Translations under genes and position numbers: made by a program
The notes under the pieces: generated by a model
Databases searched by the model: none
Seen by the model: only the letters and a program-made list of their open reading frames with translations
Told to the model about the DNA's origin: nothing
Shown here: positions 1 through 7,915 of the stretch, in pieces
How the letters are laid out: each line of letters begins with the position of its first letter
Numbering within the stretch: position 1 is the first letter of the stretch
Assembly: GCF_000165795.1 (NCBI RefSeq)
Contig: NZ_CM001022.1
Location: forward strand, 1,955,812 to 2,019,811
Direction of reading: 5' to 3'
Source: Aminomonas paucivorans DSM 12260
GTDB lineage: Bacteria; Synergistota; Synergistia; Synergistales; Synergistaceae
DNA length: 64,000 nucleotides

Positions 1-904
1 CCCCCACGGGCAGCTCCTCCAGACAGCGGGCCCCCGCGTCCGCCAGGACCAGCAGCGCCCCTCCTCCCAGCAGAGACAGGGGCAACAGGGCGCGATGCCC
101 CGGCCCCACGCAGAACCGAAGCAGGTGGGGTCCCACCAGGCCCACGAACCCCACCACACCGAACTGGCTCACCACCAGGGACGTGCCCAGGGACCCTCCC
201 ACCAGCAGGCGCAGCCGAACCCGCCCCTCGTCCACCCCCAGGGCCCGGGCCTGGGTGCCCGAGGCCAGGATGTCCAGCTCCCGCCAGGAGGCCAGCCCCA
301 CCAGGGCACAGACCCCCGCCCCCGCCGCCGCCAGGGCGGCCTGGGACCAGGTGGCGCCGGAGAAACTCCCCAGAAGCCACAGGACGATGGCCGCCACCTT
401 CTCCCCCGCCAGGGCCTTCAGGAGGGTCAGGGCCGCCCCCAGGAGGCTGCCCACCACCACCCCCGCCAGCACCATCCGGGTGGCGTCCCCCCGGCGCCCC
501 AGGAGCCACACCAGCCCCAGGGCGCCGAGGCTTCCCGCGAAGGCCGCGGGAGCCGTGGCGGAAAGGCCCAGGAGGATGGCGCAGGCGGCCCCGAAGGCCC
601 CCCCGGAGGCGACCCCCAGGGTATAGGGCTCCGCCAGAGGGTTGCGCAGCGCCGCCTGGAACAGCACCCCCGCCCCGGCCAGCACCGCCCCGGAGGCGAA
701 AGCCGCCGCCGTTCGAGGCAGCCGGATGCTCCAGAGCACCGAGGCGGCGGGGTCCCCGGACGCTCCCCCGGGCCCTTCCCGGAGGAGACGCAGCACTTCC
801 CCCGCCGTAAGGGGCCACTCCCCCACCAGGAGGCCGCAGAGGAGGGCCCCTCCCGTCAGGCATCCCAGGGCGGCGGAAGCCGCCAGGACCCGCCCTCGGA
901 GCAC
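1..904 (-). CDS. FecCD-family ABC importer permease (partial, BtuC-like)
   Basis: Inner-membrane permease of a cobalamin/heme/siderophore-type ABC importer; the C-terminal end lies beyond the left edge. Reading the minus strand from a GTG at 904 gives an uninterrupted frame to base 1 (about 301 codons). It holds the family hallmarks RLPRTAAAFASGAVLAGAG and FQAALRNPLAEPYTLGVASG near the N-terminus, and GVVGFVGLVGPHLLR and ADAGARCLEELPVG near the visible end. Several hydrophobic membrane segments are evident. The start lies 2 bases after the stop of the CobT-like gene, so the two are almost certainly co-transcribed. That makes a corrinoid or its precursor the most likely cargo; iron-siderophore or heme uptake cannot be excluded from the permease alone. 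The substrate-binding and ATPase partners are not in the window. Confidence 0.9.
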   Translation of the reverse strand, partial: MLRGRVLAASAALGCLTGGALLCGLLVGEWPLTAGEVLRLLREGPGGASGDPAASVLWSIRLPRTAAAFASGAVLAGAGVLFQAALRNPLAEPYTLGVASGGAFGAACAILLGLSATAPAAFAGSLGALGLVWLLGRRGDATRMVLAGVVVGSLLGAALTLLKALAGEKVAAIVLWLLGSFSGATWSQAALAAAGAGVCALVGLASWRELDILASGTQARALGVDEGRVRLRLLVGGSLGTSLVVSQFGVVGFVGLVGPHLLRFCVGPGHRALLPLSLLGGGALLVLADAGARCLEELPVG

Positions 905-906
905 CC

Positions 907-1899
907 CTAGGCCCCCTGGGTCATGAGGCGGTACAGCTCCTCCGTTCGGGCGCAGACCCGCTGGGGGGACACCCCCAGGCGCTGGGCGTACCACACCGAG
1001 CCCCCCGCCCCCACTCCCTCCTTCACGAAGCCCCGCTCGTAGTCCGCCAGCCCGGGGAAGGGACAGGCGGAGAAGTCCAGGGGTGCCGCGTAGGCCTCCA
1101 CCTCCAGGTCCCGGGCCATCTCCCGGAAGTGGGCCGACGGGTCCTGGTCCACGTACCGGGTGGTGGCCACAACGAGGGGACGGTCCTCCCCCAGGTGGCG
1201 CAGCACCGCCGCCACCGCGACCATCTGGGTGCCCCCCGCCAGGACCACCTCGCAGGTCCGGGGCAGCCCCGCGACGAAACCCGCCACGGCGGCCTGCATG
1301 GGGTCCCCCAGCTGGCGCACCGCCTCCAGGGGATCCGAGCCCAGGCCGCCGAAGGAGATCCCTCCCCGGGAGGAGGCCCGTTCCCAGACCTGCTCCTTGG
1401 CGGGGACGGGGTTCTCGGGCCCCGCGGAGGAGACCATGCCGGGACGGCCCAGGGCCCGCAGCACCAGCAGCGCCGTGGTGGTACCTCCGGGGACGGATTC
1501 CCCCAACACGAAGGGCCCCGGCAGGGAAGCCAGGTTGCCCCCCAGCTCCCGGGCGGCCTCGAAGATCCCCCGGGCCTCCGGCACCGCCGGGCCCTCCTGG
1601 GGGTCCCCTCCCGGGAGGGCCCCCAGGTCCAGGAACGGACAGGCGGGGGGCAGGTAGGACCCCGATCGGACCGCCAGATAGGGGAAGCCCGACTCCAGAC
1701 GGGCCGCCCGGGTGACGAGGGCAGGGGTGGGGTGTCCCTGGGGGTCCACGGGGACCACGTCCACCACCCGGGGACGCCCCCAGCAGACCAGGTCCGCGTC
1801 CGCCGGGGCGGTGAAGGGGACCACCTGGGGGTTCGCCCCGGCGGCGGAAAGCCCCGGGACCTTGCAGATGTCGCTGGCGCCGATGAACAGGAAGAACAT
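907..1899 (-). CDS. CobT-like nicotinate-nucleotide phosphoribosyltransferase (UPF0284/TIGR00303 type)
   Basis: 330-residue cytosolic protein resembling the archaeal-type nicotinate mononucleotide-dependent phosphoribosyltransferase family, related to CobT, which activates the lower-ligand base of cobamides. The diagnostic glycine-rich motif GESVPGGTTTA is at residues 133-143, and the N-terminus (FFLFIGASDICKVPGLSAAG) is typical. The frame is open further upstream, but the ATG at 1899 is preceded by GGAGGAG about 10 bases away and the protein then begins at the family consensus. The downstream neighbour is a FecCD permease 2 bases away, supporting a corrinoid salvage unit. A weak minus-strand -10 (TATGCT, 1988-1993) lies upstream. 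I looked for a cobalamin riboswitch in the short leader and saw none. The family assignment is firm; the exact base substrate is inferred. Confidence 0.85.
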   Translation of the reverse strand: MFFLFIGASDICKVPGLSAAGANPQVVPFTAPADADLVCWGRPRVVDVVPVDPQGHPTPALVTRAARLESGFPYLAVRSGSYLPPACPFLDLGALPGGDPQEGPAVPEARGIFEAARELGGNLASLPGPFVLGESVPGGTTTALLVLRALGRPGMVSSAGPENPVPAKEQVWERASSRGGISFGGLGSDPLEAVRQLGDPMQAAVAGFVAGLPRTCEVVLAGGTQMVAVAAVLRHLGEDRPLVVATTRYVDQDPSAHFREMARDLEVEAYAAPLDFSACPFPGLADYERGFVKEGVGAGGSVWYAQRLGVSPQRVCARTEELYRLMTQGA

Positions 1900-1925
1900 G
1901 TCCTTGTCACTCCTCCGATGCCCCG

Positions 1926-1955
1926 TTGGCTTTTTCGTAAGCTCGGGGTTAGAAT
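1926..1955 (+). promoter_or_regulatory. Putative promoter of the V-type ATPase operon
   Basis: TTGGCT (1926-1931), an 18-base spacer and TAGAAT (1950-1955) lie in the divergent gap between the CobT-like gene and the ATPase operon. This leaves a leader of about 155 bases before the first ATPase gene. The elements are recognisable but not consensus. Confidence 0.4.
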
Positions 1956-2118
1956 CACGGTGCGGCTCGGGGCCGTTCGCTTCCGCGAGCATAGAACACC
2001 TTTCCGGGTTTCGGGAAGGCGGCCGTCGCCGGGAACGAAGCGCAGCCTCCGCCGCCTGATCCGGGGCGGGACGCGGCAGGCGACGCCCCCAGGACCGACC
2101 AAGACGGGCGGTGAACCC

Positions 2119-2745
2119 ATGAAGTTGAAGATGCCCCCGACTCGGGGGAACCTCGTCAAGGCTGCGCGTGCCATGGTCCTGGCCCAAGGAGGACACGACC
2201 TGCTGGAGCAGAAGCGTCAGGTCCTGATGATGGAGCTGGTTCGGCACATGGATGCCGCCAAGTCCCTCCAGAAGGACATGGCCTCGGTCTTTTCCGGGGC
2301 CTACGAATCCCTGCAGCGGGCCAACGTCTCCCTGGGCATCGACACGGTGGAGGAGATCGCCCAATCCGTGCCCCTGGTCTCGGACATCACCGTCCGGCTC
2401 CGCTCCGTCATGGGGGTGGAAATCCCTGAGGTGGACCCGGTGGACCCCGTCCCCATCCCCAGCTACTCCTTCCACAGCTCCTCCAGCGCCATGGACAAGG
2501 CCTACCTGCGGGCGCGGGAGGTCCTTTCCCTCCTGGCCCGCCTCGCGGAGGTGGAGACCTCCGTCTATCGGCTGGCGGTGCAGGTTCGCAAGACCCACCG
2601 GAGGGTGAACGCCCTGGAGAAGGTGGTCATCCCTGCCAACCGGGAGGCCATGGTCTTCATCGCCGACGTGCTGGAGGAAGGGGATCGGGAGGATTTCGTC
2701 CGCATGAAGATTGCCAAGGAACACCGACCGGGAGGGAGGAACTAG
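2119..2745 (+). CDS. atpD: V/A-type ATPase subunit D (central rotor shaft)
   Basis: 208-residue central stalk subunit that couples rotation of the membrane ring to the A3B3 catalytic head. The N-terminus (MKLKMPPTRGNLVKAARAM) is close to the family signature of a basic start plus a helix that runs into the head. The C-terminal region around residues 155-190 (VRKTHRRVNALEKVVIPAN) is the conserved second shaft helix. The length is normal for the family. The start at 2119 is chosen because the longer frame upstream extends into the divergent promoter region. It is the first gene of the operon, 2 bases before the G/H gene, whereas in many bacterial and archaeal operons D is last, after A and B. 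Confidence 0.95.
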   Translation: MKLKMPPTRGNLVKAARAMVLAQGGHDLLEQKRQVLMMELVRHMDAAKSLQKDMASVFSGAYESLQRANVSLGIDTVEEIAQSVPLVSDITVRLRSVMGVEIPEVDPVDPVPIPSYSFHSSSSAMDKAYLRAREVLSLLARLAEVETSVYRLAVQVRKTHRRVNALEKVVIPANREAMVFIADVLEEGDREDFVRMKIAKEHRPGGRN

Positions 2746-2747
2746 AC

Positions 2748-3089
2748 ATGGCCGCATTGCAGGAGACCCTGGCGGTGCTGTTGGGGGCGGAGACCGAGGC
2801 CAAGCGGGTGGTGAGCGAGGCCAGGACCGAGTCGGAGGACCTGAGACGAACCGCCCAGGACAAGTTCGCCCTGGAGCGGGAGCACCGGATGGCCTCGGCG
2901 CGACAGCAGGCCACCAGCCTCCTGGAGACCGCCCGGACCGCCGCGGAGACCGAGGCCGCCCAGATCCTGGACCTGGGCAAGAAAGAGCGGGACCGGATGG
3001 CCCAGCGGTTCGCCGAGAACGCCCGGGCGGTGGCCCAGGCCCTGGCGGCGGAGACGGCGGAACGGATCCTCCGGCGGGAGGACGCCTAG
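2748..3089 (+). CDS. V/A-type ATPase peripheral-stalk subunit G/H
   Basis: 113-residue, almost entirely helical and highly charged protein with alanine, glutamate and arginine heptad-like patterning, typical of the short coiled-coil stator subunit (NtpF/AhaH-like) that pairs with subunit E. No membrane segment or catalytic motif is visible, as expected. It lies 2 bases after atpD and 3 bases before the C-subunit gene, so position supports the call as much as composition does. Sequence conservation in this family is low, and a different coiled-coil stator name (subunit G or H) would be equally acceptable. Confidence 0.8.
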   Translation: MAALQETLAVLLGAETEAKRVVSEARTESEDLRRTAQDKFALEREHRMASARQQATSLLETARTAAETEAAQILDLGKKERDRMAQRFAENARAVAQALAAETAERILRREDA

Positions 3090-3092
3090 ATC

Positions 3093-4181
3093 TTGTTCGA
3101 CACCGCGCTGGGGGAACGCACCGCCGTAGGGGTCAAGTCCCACGTCCTCTACGGTCGCCTTCTCAAGGACGAAGCGGTCTGGGAACTCCTCCACGCGGAG
3201 AGCGTGGGGGAGATCGCGGAGCGGCTGCGTCATGCCCCGGGATACCAGGCCCACCTGGAAACCCTGCCTCCCCGGGACGTGCACCGCTACGACCTGGAGG
3301 GCCTCATCAAGGCCATCCCCCTCACCGAGGCGGCGGCCTTCCTGAACTACCTCAACGGGCCCCGGGACGCCTTCCTTCGTGCCTGGGTGGAGCGCCACGA
3401 GGCGGACAACCTCAAAAGCCTGCTGCGCTGGATCCTCTCCGGGCGCCAGGACCGGGAGGAGCTGCGCCGGCGCCTCTGGGAGGTGCCGGACTCCAAGCTG
3501 CCGGGGGATCTGCTCCTCTCCGCTCGGGACTTCCCGGAGCTGCTGGAGACCCTTCGGGGCACCCGGTACTACCGAGTGATTCGGGAGCCCATGAAGCACC
3601 TCATCGACGGGGAATCCAACCTCTTCGCCCTGGAGATGGCCCTGGACATCGAGGCGGAGTCTCACATCCACCAGGCCCTCTGGGTCCTGGCCCCGGAGGA
3701 CCGGAGGCTCATCCTCCCCCTCTTCGGGGCCCGCATCGACCTCATCAACCTTTACTGGCTCTACCGGGGGAGGCGGTTCTTCCGCATGGCCCCGGAGGAA
3801 CTGATGAACCGTCTCCTCCCCTGCCGCTACCGCATCCGACCGGCTCAGCTTCGGGCCATGACCCGGGCCCAGACCCTGGAGGAGGCCCTGGAGCTGCTCT
3901 CCCAGACCCCCTACGGGCGGGTGTTCCACGAATCCGCCCCCCAGGACGAACTGGTGGTGGAACGGGACATCAAGCGCTTTCTCCTCCTCTCCGCCCGGGA
4001 GATCTACCGGGTGGGGCCCCCTGCCTTCCACACCGCCATGAGCTACTTCATGCTCCGGGAGCTGGAGATCGAGGACCTGACCACCATCATCGAAGACGTC
4101 CGGTACGACTACGACCGGCGCCACGCCGCGGTCTACCTGGCCCGGCCGCTCCTCTTCGGAGGTGACAACCCATGGCAGTGA
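3093..4181 (+). CDS. atpC: V/A-type ATPase subunit C (d-subunit socket)
   Basis: 362-residue soluble funnel-shaped subunit that links the central shaft (D/F) to the membrane K ring. The protein starts with an apparent TTG at 3093 (FDTALGERTAVGVKSHVLYGRL). It shows family features such as ARVRA-like basic helices, YYRVIREPMKHLIDG near residues 163-177 and ARIDLINLYWLYRGR near 215-229, and the length is normal. Its end overlaps the start of the I-subunit gene by 10 bases, implying translational coupling. The TTG start matches the tight 3-base spacing from the previous gene. An ATG further in would remove conserved N-terminal sequence. Confidence 0.92.
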   Translation: MFDTALGERTAVGVKSHVLYGRLLKDEAVWELLHAESVGEIAERLRHAPGYQAHLETLPPRDVHRYDLEGLIKAIPLTEAAAFLNYLNGPRDAFLRAWVERHEADNLKSLLRWILSGRQDREELRRRLWEVPDSKLPGDLLLSARDFPELLETLRGTRYYRVIREPMKHLIDGESNLFALEMALDIEAESHIHQALWVLAPEDRRLILPLFGARIDLINLYWLYRGRRFFRMAPEELMNRLLPCRYRIRPAQLRAMTRAQTLEEALELLSQTPYGRVFHESAPQDELVVERDIKRFLLLSAREIYRVGPPAFHTAMSYFMLRELEIEDLTTIIEDVRYDYDRRHAAVYLARPLLFGGDNPWQ

Positions 4182-6139
4182 TCAAAATGATGGCCCTGAC
4201 CCTCATCGGCCCCAACGAGGAGATGGAGGCGGTGGCCCGGCAGATGGTCCTCATGGGAGGGTTCCAGCCCCTCCCCCTGGACCTGCTCCTGAACGACCGC
4301 AACCTCCGGTCCCGGGTAAGCACCGAGACGGGCAACCCCTACGACGACCTGCTCCTCAAGCTGGGGGCGGTGTGGAAGGTCGCGGGGGAGTCCGCCCCGG
4401 ACCCCTTCCCCGTTCCCCTGGACGAGTCCTTCACCCTGGAGCGCCTCTCCCGGGAGGTGCACGGGGCGGCGGGAAAGCTGGAGCTTTGGGAGCGACGCCG
4501 GGAATTCCTGGCGGAGGAACTGGAGGAGCTGGAGGCCACCCGCATCTGCGTGGCCTGCCTGAACGACCTGGGACGATCGCCCCGGGACCTGGCAGAGACG
4601 GAGTTCGTCCCCATCTTCTTCGGCCGGACCACGGACGAGAACTACAAGCGTCTGGAGGAGTCCGCCGAGGGGGCACCCCTCCTGGTGATCCCGCTTCGAA
4701 GCAGCGGGGGCAACACCTGGACTCTGGTGATCACCGTGCCGGGCTACCTGGAGGGGACGAAGAAACTCCTGGAGACCATCTACTTCAGGGAATATTCCCT
4801 CCAAGGGGTGGCGGAGCGCTTGGACCCAAAAAATCCCTTGGGGACCCTGGAGACGCGCATCTCCCAACACCGCAAGGCCATGGAGGCCCTCACCCGGGCG
4901 GGGAAACACCTGCTCTCGGACCACCGGACGGAGTACGAGACCCTCTTCTCCCGGGTCTACACCATGCAGCGAGTCTACGACCTCTGCAAGGGTCGGGGAG
5001 AGGTGAGCGGGCTCTTCGTCCTCTCCGGCTGGATCCCCGCGGACACTCTGGATTCGGTGAAGGAGACGGTGGGCAAGGAGGCCCCCCGAAGCTCCCTGAT
5101 GGTGGAAGAATCGGGCACCCTGCCCTACCCGGGCATCCGGGTCCCCACGCTGCTGCGCAACCTGCCCCTGGTGCGGGCCTTCCAGGACGTGGTGGGGCTC
5201 TACAGCCTCCCCTCCTACGGGGAGATCGACCCGTCTTTCTTCGTGGCCCTGAGCTTCTGCCTCTTCTTCGGTTTCATGTTCGGGGACGTGGGACACGGAC
5301 TGATCCTCATCCTGGGAGCCCTGTTCCTCCAGAAGAAGCGCATCCTCAAGAAGTCCCTGGCCACGGTGATGAAATCCGCGGGCACCATGTCCGTGGTCTT
5401 CGGCTTCCTCTACGGCAGCGTCTTCGGCCTGGAGGACGTGATCCCCGCCCTGTGGCTCTCCCCCATGAAGGACATGGGCAAGCTCCTGGGCATCTCCATC
5501 GGCCTGGGGGTGGGGATGGTCAGCCTGGGGATGGTGCTCAACATGGTCGCCCGGTACCGGGAGGGGGACTTCGGCAGGCTGCTCTTCGACGGGGGCGGCC
5601 TGACGGGACTGGTGTTCTACTGGTCCGCCGCGGGGGCGCTGTTCGCGGGCTTCGCGGGCATTTCCCTGCCCTTCCCCAGCTGGGCGGTCTCGGCGGCCCT
5701 GGTGGGCCTGCTGGCCATCATGTTCCTCCGGGACGTGCTGGCCCGGACGCTGCTGCACCAGAAAAAGGGCGCTCCCGGGGAGGAGGAGCCGGGGTTCCTC
5801 CACTTCTTCGAGGTGCTCCACGGGCTGCTCTCCTTCCTGAGCAACACCGCGTCCTTCGTGCGCCTTGCCGCCTTCGCCCTGAACCACGTGGGCCTGTCCC
5901 TGGCGGTGCTCATGCTCTCGGAGATGGTCCACGAACTCCCGGGAGGCCTCTTCTTCAAAGTGGTCATCCTGGTGCTGGGCAACGCGGTGATCGTGGCCCT
6001 GGAGGGGCTCATCGTCTTCATCCAGACCCTCCGGCTGGAATACTACGAGTTCTTCAGCAAGTTCTACCGGGGAGGAGGGAAGGCCTTCCACCCCGTCCGC
6101 TGGAACCGTCCCGAGCGGGCCCGGACCACCCCCTCCTGA
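4172..6139 (+). CDS. atpI: V/A-type ATPase subunit I (membrane stator, a-subunit)
   Basis: 655-residue subunit with a large soluble N-terminal half (about residues 1-350), which contacts the peripheral stalks, and a C-terminal membrane half with about seven to eight hydrophobic segments forming the ion half-channels. The stretch FFVALSFCLFFGFMFGDVGHG (about residues 353-373) is the classic subunit-I transition motif. The region around SNTASFVRLAAFALNHVGLS (about 558-577) carries the conserved arginine that faces the rotor carboxylate. The length is typical. It overlaps subunit C and is followed by a 77-base gap before the rotor-ring gene, the largest gap inside the operon. Confidence 0.95.
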   Translation: MAVIKMMALTLIGPNEEMEAVARQMVLMGGFQPLPLDLLLNDRNLRSRVSTETGNPYDDLLLKLGAVWKVAGESAPDPFPVPLDESFTLERLSREVHGAAGKLELWERRREFLAEELEELEATRICVACLNDLGRSPRDLAETEFVPIFFGRTTDENYKRLEESAEGAPLLVIPLRSSGGNTWTLVITVPGYLEGTKKLLETIYFREYSLQGVAERLDPKNPLGTLETRISQHRKAMEALTRAGKHLLSDHRTEYETLFSRVYTMQRVYDLCKGRGEVSGLFVLSGWIPADTLDSVKETVGKEAPRSSLMVEESGTLPYPGIRVPTLLRNLPLVRAFQDVVGLYSLPSYGEIDPSFFVALSFCLFFGFMFGDVGHGLILILGALFLQKKRILKKSLATVMKSAGTMSVVFGFLYGSVFGLEDVIPALWLSPMKDMGKLLGISIGLGVGMVSLGMVLNMVARYREGDFGRLLFDGGGLTGLVFYWSAAGALFAGFAGISLPFPSWAVSAALVGLLAIMFLRDVLARTLLHQKKGAPGEEEPGFLHFFEVLHGLLSFLSNTASFVRLAAFALNHVGLSLAVLMLSEMVHELPGGLFFKVVILVLGNAVIVALEGLIVFIQTLRLEYYEFFSKFYRGGGKAFHPVRWNRPERARTTPS

Positions 6140-6216
6140 CGGAGGGGACGGGACGACGCCGGGACTTGAGGCAATCGCATCCACATTTCTATCTGCTGGC
6201 GAAGGAGTTGAGGTTC

Positions 6217-6642
6217 ATGTGGGGTTTGGCACTGTGCGGGGTTTCTGTGGCGGGTCTGGTGGGCGCGGGTTTGGTGCTGCGAAACAGGCGCCTTCCCCGG
6301 GCGAAGGGGATCCTCCTTTCCAGCCTGTCGGGGTCGGCTCTGCTTCTGGTGGCGGGGGCCCTGGTGGCCCTGGGCAGCCATCCCGCCCTGGCGGCGGAGG
6401 GAGTTTCCGCCGTGGCCACCGCCAGCACCGGAGCGGGGCTGGGCTTTCTGGCCGCCAGCCTGGCCACGGGCCTGGCCTGCCTGGGGGCGGGTTTCGCCGT
6501 GAGCAGCGTGGGATCCGCCGCCCTGGGACTGGTGGGAGAGAAGCCGGAAATGCTGGGAAGCACCCTGATCTACCTGGGGCTGGCGGAAGGGATCGCCATC
6601 TACGGGGTCATCGTCTCCCTGCTGATCCTGGGCAAGTTCTAG
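6217..6642 (+). CDS. atpK: V/A-type ATPase subunit K (proteolipid rotor ring)
   Basis: 141-residue membrane proteolipid that forms the rotating ion-binding ring. Four hydrophobic segments are visible, roughly at residues 4-21, 32-52, 70-95 and 114-138. The last (GSTLIYLGLAEGIAIYGVIV) carries the ion-binding Glu124. The first pair has no acidic residue and ends in HPALAA at about 60, which looks like a cleavable or non-functional hairpin rather than a second ion site. The start at 6217 follows GAAGGAG by about 9 bases. Ion specificity (proton or sodium) cannot be decided with confidence from the motif alone. It sits between the I and F subunit genes. Confidence 0.9.
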   Translation: MWGLALCGVSVAGLVGAGLVLRNRRLPRAKGILLSSLSGSALLLVAGALVALGSHPALAAEGVSAVATASTGAGLGFLAASLATGLACLGAGFAVSSVGSAALGLVGEKPEMLGSTLIYLGLAEGIAIYGVIVSLLILGKF

Positions 6643-6658
6643 GCGAGACGGGAGGGCC

Positions 6659-6970
6659 ATGCACGCCTTTCTGGTGAGCGACAACCACGACACCCAGGTG
6701 GAGATGCGCCTGGCGGGGATCCAGGGAGTGGTGGTCCACGGCCCCGAGGGAACTCGGCAGGCCATGGAGGAAGCCCTGGCCCTCCCGGACCTGGGAATCC
6801 TGGTGGTGACCGAAAAGGCTGCGGCGCTCGTCCCCGACCTGATGCAGAGGCTTCGGGAGCGGGGGGAGCTGCCGCTGGTGGTGGAGATTCCGGACCGGCA
6901 CGGAACGCTGCGGGGACCGGACTTCCTGACCCGGTACGTCCGGGACGCCATTGGGGTGAAGATGGAATGA
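6659..6970 (+). CDS. atpF: V/A-type ATPase subunit F (central stalk)
   Basis: 103-residue CheY-like small subunit that binds subunit D in the central shaft and modulates catalysis. The N-terminus (MHAFLVSDNHDTQVEMRLAGI) and the middle pattern LPDLGILVVTEKAAALV match the alternating strand-helix fold. The start follows GGGAGG by 2-3 bases, which is close but has no better alternative. It overlaps the next gene by 4 bases (ATGA), so E translation is probably coupled. The length is normal for the family. Confidence 0.9.
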   Translation: MHAFLVSDNHDTQVEMRLAGIQGVVVHGPEGTRQAMEEALALPDLGILVVTEKAAALVPDLMQRLRERGELPLVVEIPDRHGTLRGPDFLTRYVRDAIGVKME

Positions 6971-7581
6971 GCGACGTCCAGAACGAGAAACTGAACGCCC
7001 TGCGGGACATCATCCTGGACCGGGCGGACGGACAGCGGTCGGTGCTCCTTCGGGAGGCCAAGCAGGAGGCGGACACCTGGACGGCCCAGGAGTCGGAGAA
7101 GCTGGATCGGGAGACGGACCTGGTGCTTCAGGACGCCCGCAACCGGTCGGAGGACATCCGGAGACGCCAGATCCTCACGGCGGAGCGGGAACGCTCCACG
7201 GAGACCCTGCGGCTTCAGAACCGCCTTCTGGGGGAGGCCCTGGGGATGCTCCAGGACGAACTGGTGCGCCTCCGGGACCGGGACGACTACCCCCAGATCC
7301 TGGCGGGCCTGGTGCTGGAGGGGGTGGCTGCGGCGGGTCAGGAGGGGACCTACCGGGTCCGCCTGGCCGCCGCCGACGCCGCCCTGGGAGACCAGGTGGT
7401 CTGGATGGTCAAGACGGAGCGCCCGGGGTTGGAGCTGACCTTCGACCCCAACCCCGCCCCCGTCCTGGGTGGCGTGTGGCTGGCCTCCGAGGACGGCAGG
7501 AGGCAGGTGAACGCGGACTGGCACCAGCGGGCCCGCGAGATGGCCGACGAACTGGCGGAGCGGCTCATGCCGCTTCTGTAG
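6967..7581 (+). CDS. atpE: V/A-type ATPase subunit E (peripheral stalk)
   Basis: 204-residue stator subunit. The first roughly 100 residues are a charged coiled coil (many R, E, Q) that pairs with the G/H subunit. The C-terminal half is a globular alpha/beta domain that attaches to the B subunit, with conserved-looking segments at PNPAPVLGGVWLASEDGRR and a terminal helix. The start overlaps the F gene by 4 bases. It is followed after 12 bases by the interrupted A-subunit gene. The call rests on both sequence character and operon position. Confidence 0.9.
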   Translation: MSDVQNEKLNALRDIILDRADGQRSVLLREAKQEADTWTAQESEKLDRETDLVLQDARNRSEDIRRRQILTAERERSTETLRLQNRLLGEALGMLQDELVRLRDRDDYPQILAGLVLEGVAAAGQEGTYRVRLAAADAALGDQVVWMVKTERPGLELTFDPNPAPVLGGVWLASEDGRRQVNADWHQRAREMADELAERLMPLL

Positions 7582-7774
7582 GAGGACCTCCCGGTGAACG
7601 GAGAACGGACGCGCAAGGAAGGATCCCTGACGGCCATCAACGGCCCGGTGGTCAGGGCGCGGGGCATGGGGGAATACGCCATGCGGGAGATGGTCCTGGT
7701 GGGACACCGGACCCTCCTGGGGGAGATCATCCGCATGGAGGAAGACGAGGCCACCATCCAGGTCTACGAGGACA

Positions 7775-7783
7775 CCCAGGGTC
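7775..7783. repeat. Target-site duplication, left copy
   Basis: CCCAGGGTC here is repeated exactly at 9201-9209, directly outside the terminal repeats of the insertion sequence. Eight of these nine bases are enough for the 8-bp duplication typical of the ISL3 family; the ninth is ambiguous. Confidence 0.85.
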
Positions 7784-7807
7784 GGCTCCTCATCATCCCG
7801 TATGGGC
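7784..7807 (+). repeat. IS left terminal inverted repeat
   Basis: 24 bases that match the reverse complement of 9177-9200 at 23 positions; the single difference is at the third position (C versus T). Confidence 0.9.
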
Positions 7808-7915
7808 ACCCTCGGAACAGGGTCTTTGAGGGCTGGCGCGATACGGGTTTGGTGCTAGCATAGAGTTCAAATTTCATGAGGCCTCTTCATGGTTCTCTCA
7901 CAGGAGGACGGATTC

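Larger units (their letters stand above)
7594..7863 (+). pseudogene. atpA: V/A-type ATPase catalytic subunit A, 5' fragment (interrupted by an IS)
   Basis: The N-terminal 63 codons of the A subunit (bases 7594-7782, GTG start) encode the beta-barrel domain (GSLTAINGPVVRARGMGEY through QVYEDTQG). The reading frame then runs into the left end of an insertion sequence and stops 27 codons later at a TAG (7861-7863). The missing continuation resumes at 9209 as [16 protein letters not shown], so removal of 7783-9208 restores an uninterrupted 608-residue protein. As it stands this fragment would make a roughly 89-residue product without ATPase domains. It is a genuine disruption unless the assembly mixed an occupied and an empty allele. 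Confidence 0.93.

Noticed and set aside
95-910. Open plus-strand frames in the first 900 bases
   Set aside because: They are antisense to the FecCD permease, whose membrane motifs are clear on the minus strand; proline/arginine/glycine-rich composition is typical of high-GC shadow frames.
1900-2118. Cobalamin riboswitch upstream of the CobT-like gene
   Set aside because: The minus-strand leader is under 100 bases and I could not find the conserved B12-box; the gap is better explained by divergent promoters.
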